In this document: positions 1 to 8,308 of the stretch, one piece after another
Position numbering within the stretch: the stretch's first letter is position 1
How the letters are laid out: each line of letters starts with the position of its first letter
Assembly: GCF_002796985.1 (NCBI RefSeq)
Contig: NZ_PEKX01000002.1
Coordinates: forward strand, 248,001-312,000
Length of the DNA stretch: 64,000 nucleotides
Origin: Pseudomonas sp.
GTDB taxonomy: Bacteria > Pseudomonadota > Gammaproteobacteria > Pseudomonadales > Pseudomonadaceae
Direction of reading: 5' to 3'
Notes under the pieces: generated by a model
What the model saw: the letters and a program-made list of their open reading frames with translations, nothing else
What the model was told of the DNA's origin: nothing
Database searches by the model: none
Made by a program: the position numbers and the translations under genes

Positions 1-996
1 GGAGGTGCCGCCGGAGGTCGACGGGGTGGTCTCGCGGCCGGTCACCGCGCGGATCGCGGCCGCCACGCCATCGAGCAGCTCACCCGGCTGGGTGAGGAAC
101 GGCAGGCCCGACAGCGCCCAGTCGATGTGCCACTCCAGGCCGTGCTTGTCGAGGATGGCCGCAACGCGCTGCTGCAGGCCTTCCACGGTGGACTCGGTGG
201 AGAAGCGGAAGTTGAAGATCACCTTCAGCTCGCCGGGGATCACGTTGGTCGCGCCGGTGCCGCCATTGATGTTGGAGATCTGGAAGCTGGTTGGCGGGAA
301 GAAGTCGTTACCGTTGTCCCAGTGCTCGGCGGCGAGTTCGGCCAGGGCTGGGGCGGCGAGGTGGATCGGATTCTTCGCCAGGTGAGGGTAAGCCACGTGG
401 CCTTGCTTGCCACGCACGCTGAGGGTGGCGCCGAGGGAGCCGCGACGGCCGTTCTTGACGATGTCACCGACCAGGGTGGTACTCGACGGCTCGCCGACGA
501 TGCACCAGTCCAGGCGCTCGTTGCGCGCTTTGAGGCGCTCGACCACGGCCTTGGTGCCGTGATGGGCCGGGCCTTCCTCGTCGCTGGTGATCAGGTAGGC
601 GATGCTGCCGCGATGGTCCGGGTGGTCAGCGACGAAGCGCTCGGTGGCGATGATCATCGACGCCAGGCTGCCTTTCATGTCCGCCGCGCCACGGCCGCAG
701 AGCATGCCGTCGGCATCGATCAGGGCGTCGAACGGCTGGTGCTGCCAGGCCTGCTCGGGGCCGGTGGGGACCACATCGGTATGGCCGGCGAAGCACAGTA
801 CCGGGCCATTGGCGCCATCACGGCCCTGGCGCAGGGCCCAGAAGTTATCCACCTCTTCGATGCGCATGGGCTCCAGGGCGAAGCCGCAGGCGTCCAGGCG
901 TTGCATCATCATCTGCTGGCAGTCGGCATCGACCGGTGTAACGGAGGGACGGCGAATCAGCTCGCAGGCGAGGGCCAGTGTCGGCGAGAGGGGCAT
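1..996 (-). CDS. dapE: Succinyl-diaminopimelate desuccinylase, C-terminus cut by window edge
   Basis: DapE hydrolyses N-succinyl-LL-diaminopimelate to LL-diaminopimelate and succinate in lysine and peptidoglycan-precursor synthesis. It is a cytosolic di-zinc M20 peptidase-family enzyme. The reading frame stays open to base 1 and gives 332 of roughly 380 residues. Visible motifs are the metal/catalytic FAGHTD (H72, D74), GRGAADMKG (D106) and SDEEG (E140/E141). The start ATG at 996 gives MPLSPTLALACELIRR, close to other Pseudomonas DapE; an AGGA lies about 10 nt upstream. The ATG at 1006 is out of frame. ndvB lies upstream on the same strand, but a terminator separates the two. Confidence 0.95.
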   Translation of the reverse strand, partial: MPLSPTLALACELIRRPSVTPVDADCQQMMMQRLDACGFALEPMRIEEVDNFWALRQGRDGANGPVLCFAGHTDVVPTGPEQAWQHQPFDALIDADGMLCGRGAADMKGSLASMIIATERFVADHPDHRGSIAYLITSDEEGPAHHGTKAVVERLKARNERLDWCIVGEPSSTTLVGDIVKNGRRGSLGATLSVRGKQGHVAYPHLAKNPIHLAAPALAELAAEHWDNGNDFFPPTSFQISNINGGTGATNVIPGELKVIFNFRFSTESTVEGLQQRVAAILDKHGLEWHIDWALSGLPFLTQPGELLDGVAAAIRAVTGRETTPSTSGGTS

Positions 997-1040
997 CAAG
1001 GGGCATCCTGGGGTGGAACGGAAAAAGGCGACCATCTTAA

Positions 1041-1069
1041 AACAAAAACGCCGGCGATTGGCCGGCGTT
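1041..1069 (-). terminator. Intrinsic terminator after ndvB
   Basis: A 9-bp perfect stem, AACGCCGGC at 1047-1055 and GCCGGCGTT at 1061-1069, has a 5-nt loop. On the minus strand it is followed by TTTTTGTTTT. It sits 20 bases past the ndvB stop and before dapE, so dapE probably has its own promoter or depends on read-through. Confidence 0.85.
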
Positions 1070-1088
1070 CTTGGTTGCGGATGGATGG

Positions 1089-3689
1089 TCAGGCCGCGGG
1101 TGTCGCCGGGCTCGGTTCCGGGGCTGGCTGCGGCCCTGGTGCCGAAGACAACAGCGCCATGATCACGGCCGCGAGGTAGGGCAGCGACTGCACCAGCAGC
1201 ATCGCCACCCAGAACAGCATGTCGCGGCTCGGCACGCCCTGCACCAGCACGATGCCCAGGGCGGCGCCCCACAGCAGGAGCATGATGAACACTTCCTCAC
1301 GCGCCTCGGCCAGCGCCACCAGGATGCCGTGGTTGGAGGCCATCTTCGGTGTGCGGAAGAACGGGATGGTCTTGGTGAATGTCCCGTAGAGCACCGCCTT
1401 GGCGATGGTGTGCGACAGCGCAAGGCCTGCCACCGCCGCCTGGAACGAGCGCAGCAGGTCCACGCCGACGGCGCGGCGGTAGAGGAACATGATCTTGCCG
1501 AACTTGAAGAAGAACAGCGCCAGCGGTGGGATGGCGAAGATCAGCAGCGGCGGGTCGACCCGCTTGGGCACGATGATCATCGCCGAGGACCAGAGCAGCG
1601 CGCCGACGGTGAAGAAGATGTTCATGCCGTCGGCGATCCACGGCAGCCACCCGGCGATGAAGTGGTAGCGCTGGCCGGTGGTGAGCTTGCTGTCCTTGCC
1701 CTGGAACAGAGCGCGGGCATGGCCCTTCATGATCTGGATGGCGCCGTAGGCCCAGCGGAAGCGCTGCTTCTTGTAGTCGATGAAGGTGTCCGGCATCAGA
1801 CCCTTGCCGAAGCTCTGGTGCGAGTACGCGGCCGAATAGCCCTTCTCGAACACCCGCAGGCCCAGTTCGGCGTCCTCGCAGATGGTCCAGTCGGCCCATT
1901 TGAGCTCATCCATCACGGTCCGGCGGATCATCGTCATGGTGCCGTGCTGGATGATCGCGTCGCGGTCATTGCGGGTGACCATGCCGATATGGAAGAAGCC
2001 CTTGTACTCGGCGTAGCAGAGCTTCTTGAAGACGTTCTCCTCGCCGTCGTAGTAGTCCTGCGGGGACTGCACCACGGCGATCTTCGGATCGGAGAAGTGC
2101 GGCACCATCTGCTTGAGCCAGTTCGGCTCGACGCAGTAGTCGGCATCGATCACCGCAACGACTTCGACGTCCGGCGCGGTGTGCGGCAGGATGTAGTTCA
2201 GTGCCCCGCCCTTGAAGCCGGCCAGCGGCGCGACGTGGAAGAAGCGGAAGCGCGGGCCGAGCACTTCGCAGTAGTCGCGCACCGGTTCCCAGACCGCCGG
2301 GTCCTTGGTGTTGTTGTCGATGATCAGGACTTCGAAGTCCGGGTAATCGAGCCTGGACAGGGCATCCAGGGTCTTCTTCAGCATCTCCGGCGGCTCGTTG
2401 TAGCAGGGCACGTGCACCGAGACCTTGGGCCGGTAGCCGGTATCGGTGAGTACCGGGTCGAACGGCCGGCGGCGCTTGCGCACCCAGACGGTCTCGGCCA
2501 GTTCGTGGGCTTCGGTGAGCAGGACGATGAACACGCCCAGCGCGCCGATGCCCAGCAGGCCGCCGACGGTCATGCTGAACCAGGTGCTGTATTGCTGGCT
2601 GTAGTCGTAGGCGATCCACACCAGCACCGAGCCACCGGCGAAGGCGACCACGGTGAGGAAGGTCCGCCCGCGCTGGCGCAGGGCGCTGCCGTCGATCATC
2701 AGCAGGGTCAGCGCGAGCAGGGCCATCACCACCGAGGCAACCGCCAGGGCGCGCCACTGCGGGATGTTCACCACCGGCCCGTCGAAGTTGAACTTCGGCT
2801 GGCGCTGGGCGTTGTAGACACCCCAGTAGGCGCCAACGGAGCCTTCGTCACCGACTTTCCACGGCTGGTCGAAGGCCTCGACGACGAAGTAGTTGTAGCC
2901 CTTCTTGTTCAGCGCATTGGTCAGTGTACGCAGGTAAATGGCCTGGTCCGCCTGGGTGGCGTCGGCGCCGCCACGCATGCGGCCGTTGCTCGGCCAGCCG
3001 ACTTCGGCCAGCAGCAGCGGCTTGCGCGGGAACTTGGCACGCAGCTCCTTGGCGCGTTCGAGGACGAACGGCACGGCGTCGTTCATCGGTGTGTATTCCC
3101 AGTAGGGCAGGACGTGCGCGGCGATCAGGTCGACGTGCTTGGCCAGCTCCGGGTACTTCTCGTAGATGTGCCACTGCTCGGCGGTGGTCACCGGCACCTT
3201 GACCGCCTTGCGCACGCGATCGAGGTAGGCAGTGATCTGCTCCACCGTGACCTCGCGGCGGAACAGCGCCTCGTTGCCGACAATGACCCGCACCACGCTG
3301 CGCGAGTTGTTGGCGATTTCGATGCCGCGCTCGATCTCGGCTTCGTTCTCGGCCTCGTCCGGGCCGATCCAGATACCGAGACTGACGCGCATGCCCAGCT
3401 CTTCGGCCAGGCGCGGGATATCGGCCAGCGAACCCTTCACCGAGTAGGTGCGGATGTTGTCGGTGTTTTTGGACACCAGTTCCAGGTCCGAACGGATCTC
3501 GTCGTCGCTGGGGAACTGGTTCTTCTGCGGATTCTGGTTCAGGCGGAACGGCGAGAAGGAGAATCCGGAAATGCTTTCCGGCCAGGCAGGAACGCTGACA
3601 GGGCGGTTATAGAGGGCCCAGAAGCCGGTGAAGAGTGCCGCGAGGGCGACGAACACCACCAGGTTGAGGCCGAACTTGCGTGAAGGCAT
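1089..3689 (-). CDS. ndvB: Membrane beta-glucan glucosyltransferase NdvB
   Basis: This inner-membrane protein of 866 residues makes periplasmic (cyclic) beta-glucans; in P. aeruginosa ndvB is linked to biofilm antibiotic tolerance (family knowledge). An N-terminal membrane segment (about residues 8-28) precedes a GH17-like glucanosyl domain with candidate catalytic Glu in VGNEALFR (about 140) and LLLAEVGWPS (about 229). After further membrane helices comes a GT2 domain with VHVPCYNEPP, a DAD motif in VIDADYC (about 515), TICEDAELG (about 600) and QRFRWAYG (about 640), then a C-terminal membrane bundle. A TTG 18 bases upstream is an alternative start, but ATG at 3689 puts the first helix at a normal distance from the N-terminus. 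Confidence 0.92.
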   Translation of the reverse strand: MPSRKFGLNLVVFVALAALFTGFWALYNRPVSVPAWPESISGFSFSPFRLNQNPQKNQFPSDDEIRSDLELVSKNTDNIRTYSVKGSLADIPRLAEELGMRVSLGIWIGPDEAENEAEIERGIEIANNSRSVVRVIVGNEALFRREVTVEQITAYLDRVRKAVKVPVTTAEQWHIYEKYPELAKHVDLIAAHVLPYWEYTPMNDAVPFVLERAKELRAKFPRKPLLLAEVGWPSNGRMRGGADATQADQAIYLRTLTNALNKKGYNYFVVEAFDQPWKVGDEGSVGAYWGVYNAQRQPKFNFDGPVVNIPQWRALAVASVVMALLALTLLMIDGSALRQRGRTFLTVVAFAGGSVLVWIAYDYSQQYSTWFSMTVGGLLGIGALGVFIVLLTEAHELAETVWVRKRRRPFDPVLTDTGYRPKVSVHVPCYNEPPEMLKKTLDALSRLDYPDFEVLIIDNNTKDPAVWEPVRDYCEVLGPRFRFFHVAPLAGFKGGALNYILPHTAPDVEVVAVIDADYCVEPNWLKQMVPHFSDPKIAVVQSPQDYYDGEENVFKKLCYAEYKGFFHIGMVTRNDRDAIIQHGTMTMIRRTVMDELKWADWTICEDAELGLRVFEKGYSAAYSHQSFGKGLMPDTFIDYKKQRFRWAYGAIQIMKGHARALFQGKDSKLTTGQRYHFIAGWLPWIADGMNIFFTVGALLWSSAMIIVPKRVDPPLLIFAIPPLALFFFKFGKIMFLYRRAVGVDLLRSFQAAVAGLALSHTIAKAVLYGTFTKTIPFFRTPKMASNHGILVALAEAREEVFIMLLLWGAALGIVLVQGVPSRDMLFWVAMLLVQSLPYLAAVIMALLSSAPGPQPAPEPSPATPAA

Positions 3690-3910
3690 GGTGCGATCGG
3701 GTTCCAAAGGGTGGAACGGGGAGGGGCCGGGCTAATCTCTGTACGGGATGGCTCGGTCGGGGCGCATCCTACCCCGCACTCCGGGGGCTGTACAGGTTGC
3801 CGGCGCCGTCCGCCGCGTGGGCGTCCGTGGGCATTTTCCGACAGTTTAGAATGTGCTGTAGGTGCGTGACTGAGACTGCGGCAATCCGGCTTTGTTGCAG
3901 GCGGGCCCAG

Positions 3911-3978
3911 GCCGATTGTTATAGGGGCCCGGTCGTTACAGGAGGCCGGCCGTTATAGAATGCCGGCCGTTTCGAGAT
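3911..3978. repeat. Four tandem imperfect 17-bp repeats upstream of tcdA
   Basis: Units start at 3911, 3928, 3945 and 3962. The first three carry GTTATAG, GTTACAG and GTTATAG at exact 17-base spacing (3918, 3935, 3952); units 3 and 4 share the 10-mer GCCGGCCGTT. The array ends 12 bases before the tcdA ATG and lies in the 301-bp ndvB/tcdA divergent gap (3690-3990). TTGCAG at 3895-3900 and TTATAG at 3919-3924 (18-base spacer) could be a promoter using the first unit as its -10. Nothing else recognisable is in this gap. Confidence 0.75.
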
Positions 3979-3990
3979 GAGGTGTGGGCG

Positions 3991-4797
3991 ATGCAATGGG
4001 ATGAACAGCGTTTCGGCGGAATCGCGCGGCTATACGGCCGTGAGGGCCTGGAGCGGCTGGCGGCCAGCCATGTGGCGGTGGTCGGGATCGGCGGCGTGGG
4101 CTCCTGGGCGGCCGAGGCCCTGGCGCGCAGCGGCGTGGGCGAGATTTCCCTGTTCGACCTGGACGACGTCTGCGTGACCAACACCAATCGCCAGGTGCAC
4201 GCCATCCAGGGTGCCGTGGGCAAGCCCAAGGTCGAGGTCATGGCCGAGCGTCTGAAGGCGATCAACCCGGGCATCGTCGTACACGCTGTCGCCGATTTCG
4301 TCACCCGCGAGACCATGGCCGACTACATCACTCCCGAACTGGACTGCGTGATCGACTGCATCGACAGCGTCGCCGCCAAGGCTGCGCTGATCGCCTGGTG
4401 CAAGCGCCGCAAGCTGCAGATCATCACCACTGGCGGTGCTGGCGGTCAGGTGGACCCGACGCAGATCCAGGTCGCCGACCTGAACAAGACTTTCAACGAC
4501 CCGCTGGCCGCCAAAGTCCGCTCCACGCTGCGCCGTGACTACAATTTCTCGCGCACGCCGGGCCGCCATTACAGCGTGCAGTGCGTGTTCTCCACCGAAC
4601 AGCTGCGCTATCCCCAGCCGGACGGCAGCGTGTGCCAGTCCAAGAGTTTCGTCGGCGAAGGCGTGAAGTTGGACTGCGCCGGTGGCTTTGGCGCGGTGAT
4701 GATGGTCACTGCGACCTTCGGCATGGTGGCTGCGGCCCGGGCTGTGGACAAGATCGTCGCCGGGGCGCGGCGACCTTCGGAACGCGCTGCGGGCTAA
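3991..4797 (+). CDS. tcdA: tRNA threonylcarbamoyladenosine dehydratase TcdA (CsdL)
   Basis: TcdA is an E1-like ThiF/MoeB-family enzyme. It uses ATP to convert t6A37 of ANN-decoding tRNAs to cyclic t6A. It has 268 residues. The nucleotide-binding loop VVGIGGVGSW is at about 30-39, the acidic strand FDLDDVCVTN and the NRQVHA segment follow, and DCIDSVAAKAAL and TTGGAGGQ are in the expected order. ATG 3991 is preferred over GTG 3982 because TGAGG at 3978-3982 gives an 8-nt spacing. The neighbouring csdE and csdA encode the desulfurase pair that works with CsdL in E. coli, which supports the assignment, although here they are convergent rather than in one operon. Confidence 0.95.
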   Translation: MQWDEQRFGGIARLYGREGLERLAASHVAVVGIGGVGSWAAEALARSGVGEISLFDLDDVCVTNTNRQVHAIQGAVGKPKVEVMAERLKAINPGIVVHAVADFVTRETMADYITPELDCVIDCIDSVAAKAALIAWCKRRKLQIITTGGAGGQVDPTQIQVADLNKTFNDPLAAKVRSTLRRDYNFSRTPGRHYSVQCVFSTEQLRYPQPDGSVCQSKSFVGEGVKLDCAGGFGAVMMVTATFGMVAAARAVDKIVAGARRPSERAAG

Positions 4798-4805
4798 CCG
4801 CCTTT

Positions 4806-4875
4806 GTAGGAGCGGATTTATCCGCGATGGTCTCCGGCGCGATGGGGGGCTATCGCGGACGGAGTCCGCTCCTAC
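4806..4875. repeat. REP-type inverted repeat between tcdA and csdE
   Basis: Outer arms GTAGGAGCGGA and TCCGCTCCTAC (11 bp) enclose two smaller hairpins, GCGGA-TTTA-TCCGC and GCGGAC-GGA-GTCCGC. It begins 8 bases after the tcdA stop, between convergent genes, and probably acts as a shared transcript end. The copy at 41544-41630 belongs to the same family. Confidence 0.85.
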
Positions 4876-4890
4876 GCCCAGCCCAGCGTC

Positions 4891-5298
4891 TCAGACGGTG
4901 AGCAAGTCCTGCATGCGCTTCAGAACGGCATTCAACCCATTGCTGCGCGACGGCGACAACTGCCGGCCCAGGCCCAACTGCTCGAACCAGCCCGGCAGAT
5001 CGATGGCTGCCAGCTCGTCGGCAGGCAAGCCATCCACCCGCACCAGCAGCAAAGCCAGCAACCCGCGCAGCAGACGCGCATCGCTGTAGGCGCGGAAGTG
5101 CCAGCGGCCGTCACGCTGATCCGCCACCAGCCAGACGTTGCTCTCGCAGCCCTGCACGCGCTGCTCATCGCCAAGTTCGGCTTCGCTCAACGGCTCCAGG
5201 CGTTCGCCCCATTGCATCAGCAGGCGCGCGCGCTGCTCCCAACCCTGCAAGGCGGTGAAGGTTTGCAGCGACTCGGCGGCAGCGGCGGGCAGGTTCAT
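4891..5298 (-). CDS. csdE: SufE-family sulfur acceptor CsdE
   Basis: CsdE accepts persulfide sulfur from the cysteine desulfurase CsdA and passes it on; in E. coli it also contacts CsdL/TcdA. The 135-residue protein is the usual SufE/CsdE size. The acceptor cysteine is C51 in RVQGCESNVWL. The ATG overlaps the csdA stop codon by 4 bases (ATGA), so the two are translationally coupled. The adjoining csdA and the nearby tcdA favour CsdE over SufE, since no suf genes are present. Confidence 0.93.
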   Translation of the reverse strand: MNLPAAAAESLQTFTALQGWEQRARLLMQWGERLEPLSEAELGDEQRVQGCESNVWLVADQRDGRWHFRAYSDARLLRGLLALLLVRVDGLPADELAAIDLPGWFEQLGLGRQLSPSRSNGLNAVLKRMQDLLTV

Positions 5299-6500
5299 CG
5301 CAGCAGCTCCAGGGCGCTGTCCAGTGCAGTGAAGAAGCGCTCAAGGTCGGCGCCGTCGTTGTACAGGGCGAGGGAGACGCGCAGCGCGCCAGCGACATCC
5401 AGGGTCTTCATCAGCGGCATGGCGCAGTGGTGCCCGGCACGCACGGCGATACCCTGCTCGGTGAGCAGGTGGCCGAGATCGGAGACATGCACGCCCTCGA
5501 CCGCGAAGCTGGCCAGCGCCACTTCCGGCTCGCCCAGCACTCGCACGCCGTCACGGGCGCGCAGGCCAGCCAGCAGGCGGGCGTGGAGGAAGTCCTCGTG
5601 GGCGCTGACTTCAGCGCTGTCCTGCGCGGCCAGCCATTCCAGCGTGGCACCCAGGGCGATCACCGGGCCGATGGGCGGCGTGCCAGCCTCGAAGCCCATG
5701 GGGGCGTTGTGGAACTGTGCGTCGAAGTAATCCGCCACGCGCACCATCTCTCCGCCGAACTGCCAGTGCGCCAGGCGCTCCAGCGCTTCCGCGCGGCCCC
5801 AGAGCAGGCCGAGGCCTTCCGGGCCGTAGAGCTTGTGGCTGGAGCAGACGTAGAAGTCGCAGCCCAGCGCCGACAGGTTGTGCCGGCCGTGCACCACGCC
5901 TTGCGCTCCATCCACCACGCTTATTGCGCCGTGTTGGCGGGCCATCTGCAGCAGTTCCGCCAGCGGCTGCCAGGTGCCGAGCACATTGGACAGCTGGCTG
6001 ACGGCGAGCAGGCGGGTGCGCGGGCCGATCAGGCCGGCGGCGCGGTTCAGGTCGATACGCCCGTCGGCGTCCAGCGGCAGTACGACCAGTTTCAGGCCGC
6101 GCCGCTGCGCCAGTTGCTGCCAGGGCAACAGGTTAGCGTGGTGTTCCAGGGCGCTGATGGCGATTTCGTCGCCCGCCTGGAACTGGCCTTCCAGCCCGTA
6201 GGCCAGCAGGTTCAGCGCCTCGGTGGCACCGCGGGTGAAGACGATCTGCGCCGGGCTGCCGCCATTGAGCCAGTTGGCGGCCCGCGTGCGGGTCGCTTCG
6301 AAGGCGCGGGTGGCGCGCTCGCCGGGCAGGTGCTGGGCGCGGTGCACGTTGGCGGCGCCGCTGGCGTAGTAGCCGGTGAGGGTGTCGATCATGGCGCGCG
6401 GTTTCTGCGCGGTGGCGGCGCTGTCGAGGTAGGTCTGGCCTTCGGCCTCGAAGGCGGCGAAGGCCGGGAAGTCGGTGCGCCAGGGCGAGGGAATGGACAT
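5295..6500 (-). CDS. csdA: Cysteine desulfurase CsdA
   Basis: CsdA is a PLP-dependent class V aminotransferase-fold enzyme that releases sulfur from cysteine (or selenium from selenocysteine) as a persulfide. It has 401 residues. Motifs are FTRGATEALNLLA, SALEHHANLLPW, VVDGAQGVVH, the PLP lysine K223 in CSSHKLYGPEGLG and the persulfide cysteine C359 in VRAGHHCAMPL, which is the group II (SufS/CsdA) arrangement. No clear ribosome-binding site precedes the ATG at 6500. A terminator at 6527-6549 separates it from dapD, so the promoter should lie in the short 6501-6526 interval or transcription reads through from dapD. Confidence 0.94.
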   Translation of the reverse strand: MSIPSPWRTDFPAFAAFEAEGQTYLDSAATAQKPRAMIDTLTGYYASGAANVHRAQHLPGERATRAFEATRTRAANWLNGGSPAQIVFTRGATEALNLLAYGLEGQFQAGDEIAISALEHHANLLPWQQLAQRRGLKLVVLPLDADGRIDLNRAAGLIGPRTRLLAVSQLSNVLGTWQPLAELLQMARQHGAISVVDGAQGVVHGRHNLSALGCDFYVCSSHKLYGPEGLGLLWGRAEALERLAHWQFGGEMVRVADYFDAQFHNAPMGFEAGTPPIGPVIALGATLEWLAAQDSAEVSAHEDFLHARLLAGLRARDGVRVLGEPEVALASFAVEGVHVSDLGHLLTEQGIAVRAGHHCAMPLMKTLDVAGALRVSLALYNDGADLERFFTALDSALELLR

Positions 6501-6526
6501 GGGCGTGCGGCCGGTTGCGGGAATGG

Positions 6527-6549
6527 AAAACGGGGGCCGCAGCCCCCGC
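6527..6549 (-). terminator. Intrinsic terminator after dapD
   Basis: Stem CGGGGGC (6531-6537) and GCCCCCG (6542-6548) with loop CGCA is followed on the minus strand by TTTT. A second small hairpin, CCCCG-CGTGAA-CGGGG at 6570-6585, lies between it and the dapD stop. Confidence 0.75.
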
Positions 6550-6593
6550 TTCTCAAAGCTTAGTGCGAACCCCGCGTGAACGGGGCGCTCAGC

Positions 6594-7628
6594 TTAGTTG
6601 TGCGCGTGCAGCGCTTCGTTCAGTTCGATCGCGGTCTTGTTGGTCTTGCACTCGACTGCGCCGGTCTGGGAGTTGCGGCGGAACAGCAGGTCGGCCTGGC
6701 CGGCCAGGTCGCGGCCCTTGACCACTTTGACCAGGGCATTCTGGTCGTCCAGCACGGCGATCTTGGTGCCAGCGGTCACATACAGGCCGGCTTCGACGAT
6801 GTTGCGGTCGCCCAGCGGGATGCCGATGCCGGCGTTGGCGCCGATCAGGCAGCCTTCGCCGACGCTGATGACGATGTTGCCGCCACCGGACAGGGTGCCC
6901 ATGGTGGAGCAGCCGCCGCCCAGGTCCGAGCCTTTGCCGACGAATACGCCCGCGGAGACGCGGCCTTCGATCATGCCCGGGCCTTCGGTGCCGCCGTTGA
7001 AGTTGACGAAGCCTTCGTGCATCACGGTGGTGCCTTCACCGATGTAGGCACCGAGGCGGACGCGGGCGGTGTCGGCGATACGCACGCCGGCCGGGACCAC
7101 GTAGTCGGTCATCTTGGGGAATTTGTCGACGGAGAAGACTTCCAGCAGCTTGCCCTTCAGGCGCGCTTCCAGTTGCAGCTCGGCCAGTTCGGCCAGGTCG
7201 ATGGCGCCCTGGTTGGTCCAGGCCACGTTCGGCAGCAGCGGGAAGATGCCGGTCAGGTTCAGGCCGTGCGGCTTGACCAGGCGGTGGGAGAGCAGGTGCA
7301 GCTTGAGGTACGCCTCCGGGGTGGAACTGGGGGCGGCATCTTCGGCCAGCAGGGTGGCGACCAGCGGCTTCTGGCTCTCGGCCAGGCGATTGAGCAGGGC
7401 GGCCTGGGCGGCGTCGATGGTCTTTACCGCATCAGCCAGCTGGTAGGCCTGGTGGGCAGTGAAGGCGATCGCCTGGTTGCCGCCTTCGTAAGAAAGCAGC
7501 GGGGCGATGGCGGCGACCAGTTCGGCGCTGGGGTTGAGCAGCGGCTGCGCGTAGAAGACTTCCAGCCAGTTGCTCTGGCGGTTCTGGGTGCCGACACCGA
7601 AGGCCAGGCTGAACAGGGATTTCGACAT
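6594..7628 (-). CDS. dapD: Tetrahydrodipicolinate N-succinyltransferase DapD
   Basis: DapD transfers succinyl from succinyl-CoA to tetrahydrodipicolinate, the first committed step of the succinylase branch of lysine/diaminopimelate synthesis. The 344-residue protein is the long Pseudomonas/actinobacterial-type DapD, not the 274-residue E. coli type. The C-terminal half has left-handed beta-helix repeats (VRLGAYIGEGTTVMHEG, GNIVISVGEGCLIGANAGIG). AAGGA about 9 nt before ATG 7628 fits a ribosome-binding site. It is the last gene of a minus-strand group with the LysE-like and ArsC-like genes; dapC is 3 kb away and dapE about 5.6 kb. Confidence 0.96.
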   Translation of the reverse strand: MSKSLFSLAFGVGTQNRQSNWLEVFYAQPLLNPSAELVAAIAPLLSYEGGNQAIAFTAHQAYQLADAVKTIDAAQAALLNRLAESQKPLVATLLAEDAAPSSTPEAYLKLHLLSHRLVKPHGLNLTGIFPLLPNVAWTNQGAIDLAELAELQLEARLKGKLLEVFSVDKFPKMTDYVVPAGVRIADTARVRLGAYIGEGTTVMHEGFVNFNGGTEGPGMIEGRVSAGVFVGKGSDLGGGCSTMGTLSGGGNIVISVGEGCLIGANAGIGIPLGDRNIVEAGLYVTAGTKIAVLDDQNALVKVVKGRDLAGQADLLFRRNSQTGAVECKTNKTAIELNEALHAHN

Positions 7629-7670
7629 GTGGGTGGTTCCTTGAAAAAGTTTCTCGAAGAATGATGTCGG

Positions 7671-8297
7671 TCAGGCCGGACGGCGGCTGAGCAGCAGGCC
7701 CAGCCCGGCGCTGCCCAGCAGCGCGGCACAACCACGGTTGAACAGGCGCCGGGCGCGTGCGCCGGCGAGCAGCTTGCCGAGGCGGACCCCAGCGAGCCCG
7801 TAGAGGGCGATGGCCAGCCATTCCAGAAGCAGGAAGGCTGTGCCGAGTTGGGCGAACTGCGCGCCCACGGCCTGACGCGGATCGACGAACTGCGGCAGGA
7901 AAGCGGTGAAGATGAGGATTGCCTTGGGGTTGCCGGCGGCGACCCAGAACTCCTGGCGGGCCAGGCGCCACAGGCTGGTGGTGGCAACCGGGGTGCCATC
8001 CACAGACAGGTTCGCGGTCGGAGCGCGCCACAGCTGTACGGCAAGCCACAACAGGTAGCCGGCGCCCACCAGCTTGATCGCCAGGAACAACCAGGCCGAG
8101 GCCTGCAGCACCAGCGCCAGGCCGGAGGCGGCCAGGGTCAGCATGCCGGCGAAGGCGATCAACCGGCCGCCGCCCGCGAGCGTGGCGCGCAGCAGGCCGA
8201 AGCGTGCGGCGTTGTTCAGCGACAGCAGGTTGTTCGGTCCCGGCGCCAGGTTCAGGGCGAAGCAGGCGGGGAGGAACAGGGCCCAGGCGATGCTCAT
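7671..8297 (-). CDS. LysE/RhtB-family amino-acid exporter
   Basis: A 208-residue inner-membrane protein of the LysE/RhtB family, which exports amino acids or related metabolites. Near the N-terminus is the family signature NLAPGPNNLLSLNNAARFG. Further on, GNPKAILIFTAFLPQF matches the second conserved element, and about six hydrophobic helices are visible. The frame is open upstream into the ArsC-like gene, but ATG 8297 (MSIAWALFLP) gives the normal length and starts 11 bases past that gene's stop. The substrate cannot be read from sequence; its position before dapD invites, but does not prove, a link to lysine. Confidence 0.85.
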   Translation of the reverse strand: MSIAWALFLPACFALNLAPGPNNLLSLNNAARFGLLRATLAGGGRLIAFAGMLTLAASGLALVLQASAWLFLAIKLVGAGYLLWLAVQLWRAPTANLSVDGTPVATTSLWRLARQEFWVAAGNPKAILIFTAFLPQFVDPRQAVGAQFAQLGTAFLLLEWLAIALYGLAGVRLGKLLAGARARRLFNRGCAALLGSAGLGLLLSRRPA

Positions 8298-8308
8298 CGT
8301 GGCGGTGC

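Noticed and set aside
1071..3683. Long plus-strand open frame (870 codons) opposite ndvB
   Set aside because: It mirrors ndvB almost end to end, is rich in His, Arg and Gln as expected of a high-GC antisense frame, and has no recognisable domain.
3690..3990. CRISPR-like array suggested by the repeats before tcdA
   Set aside because: Units are 17 bases with no spacers between them and no cas genes are present; this is a simple tandem repeat.
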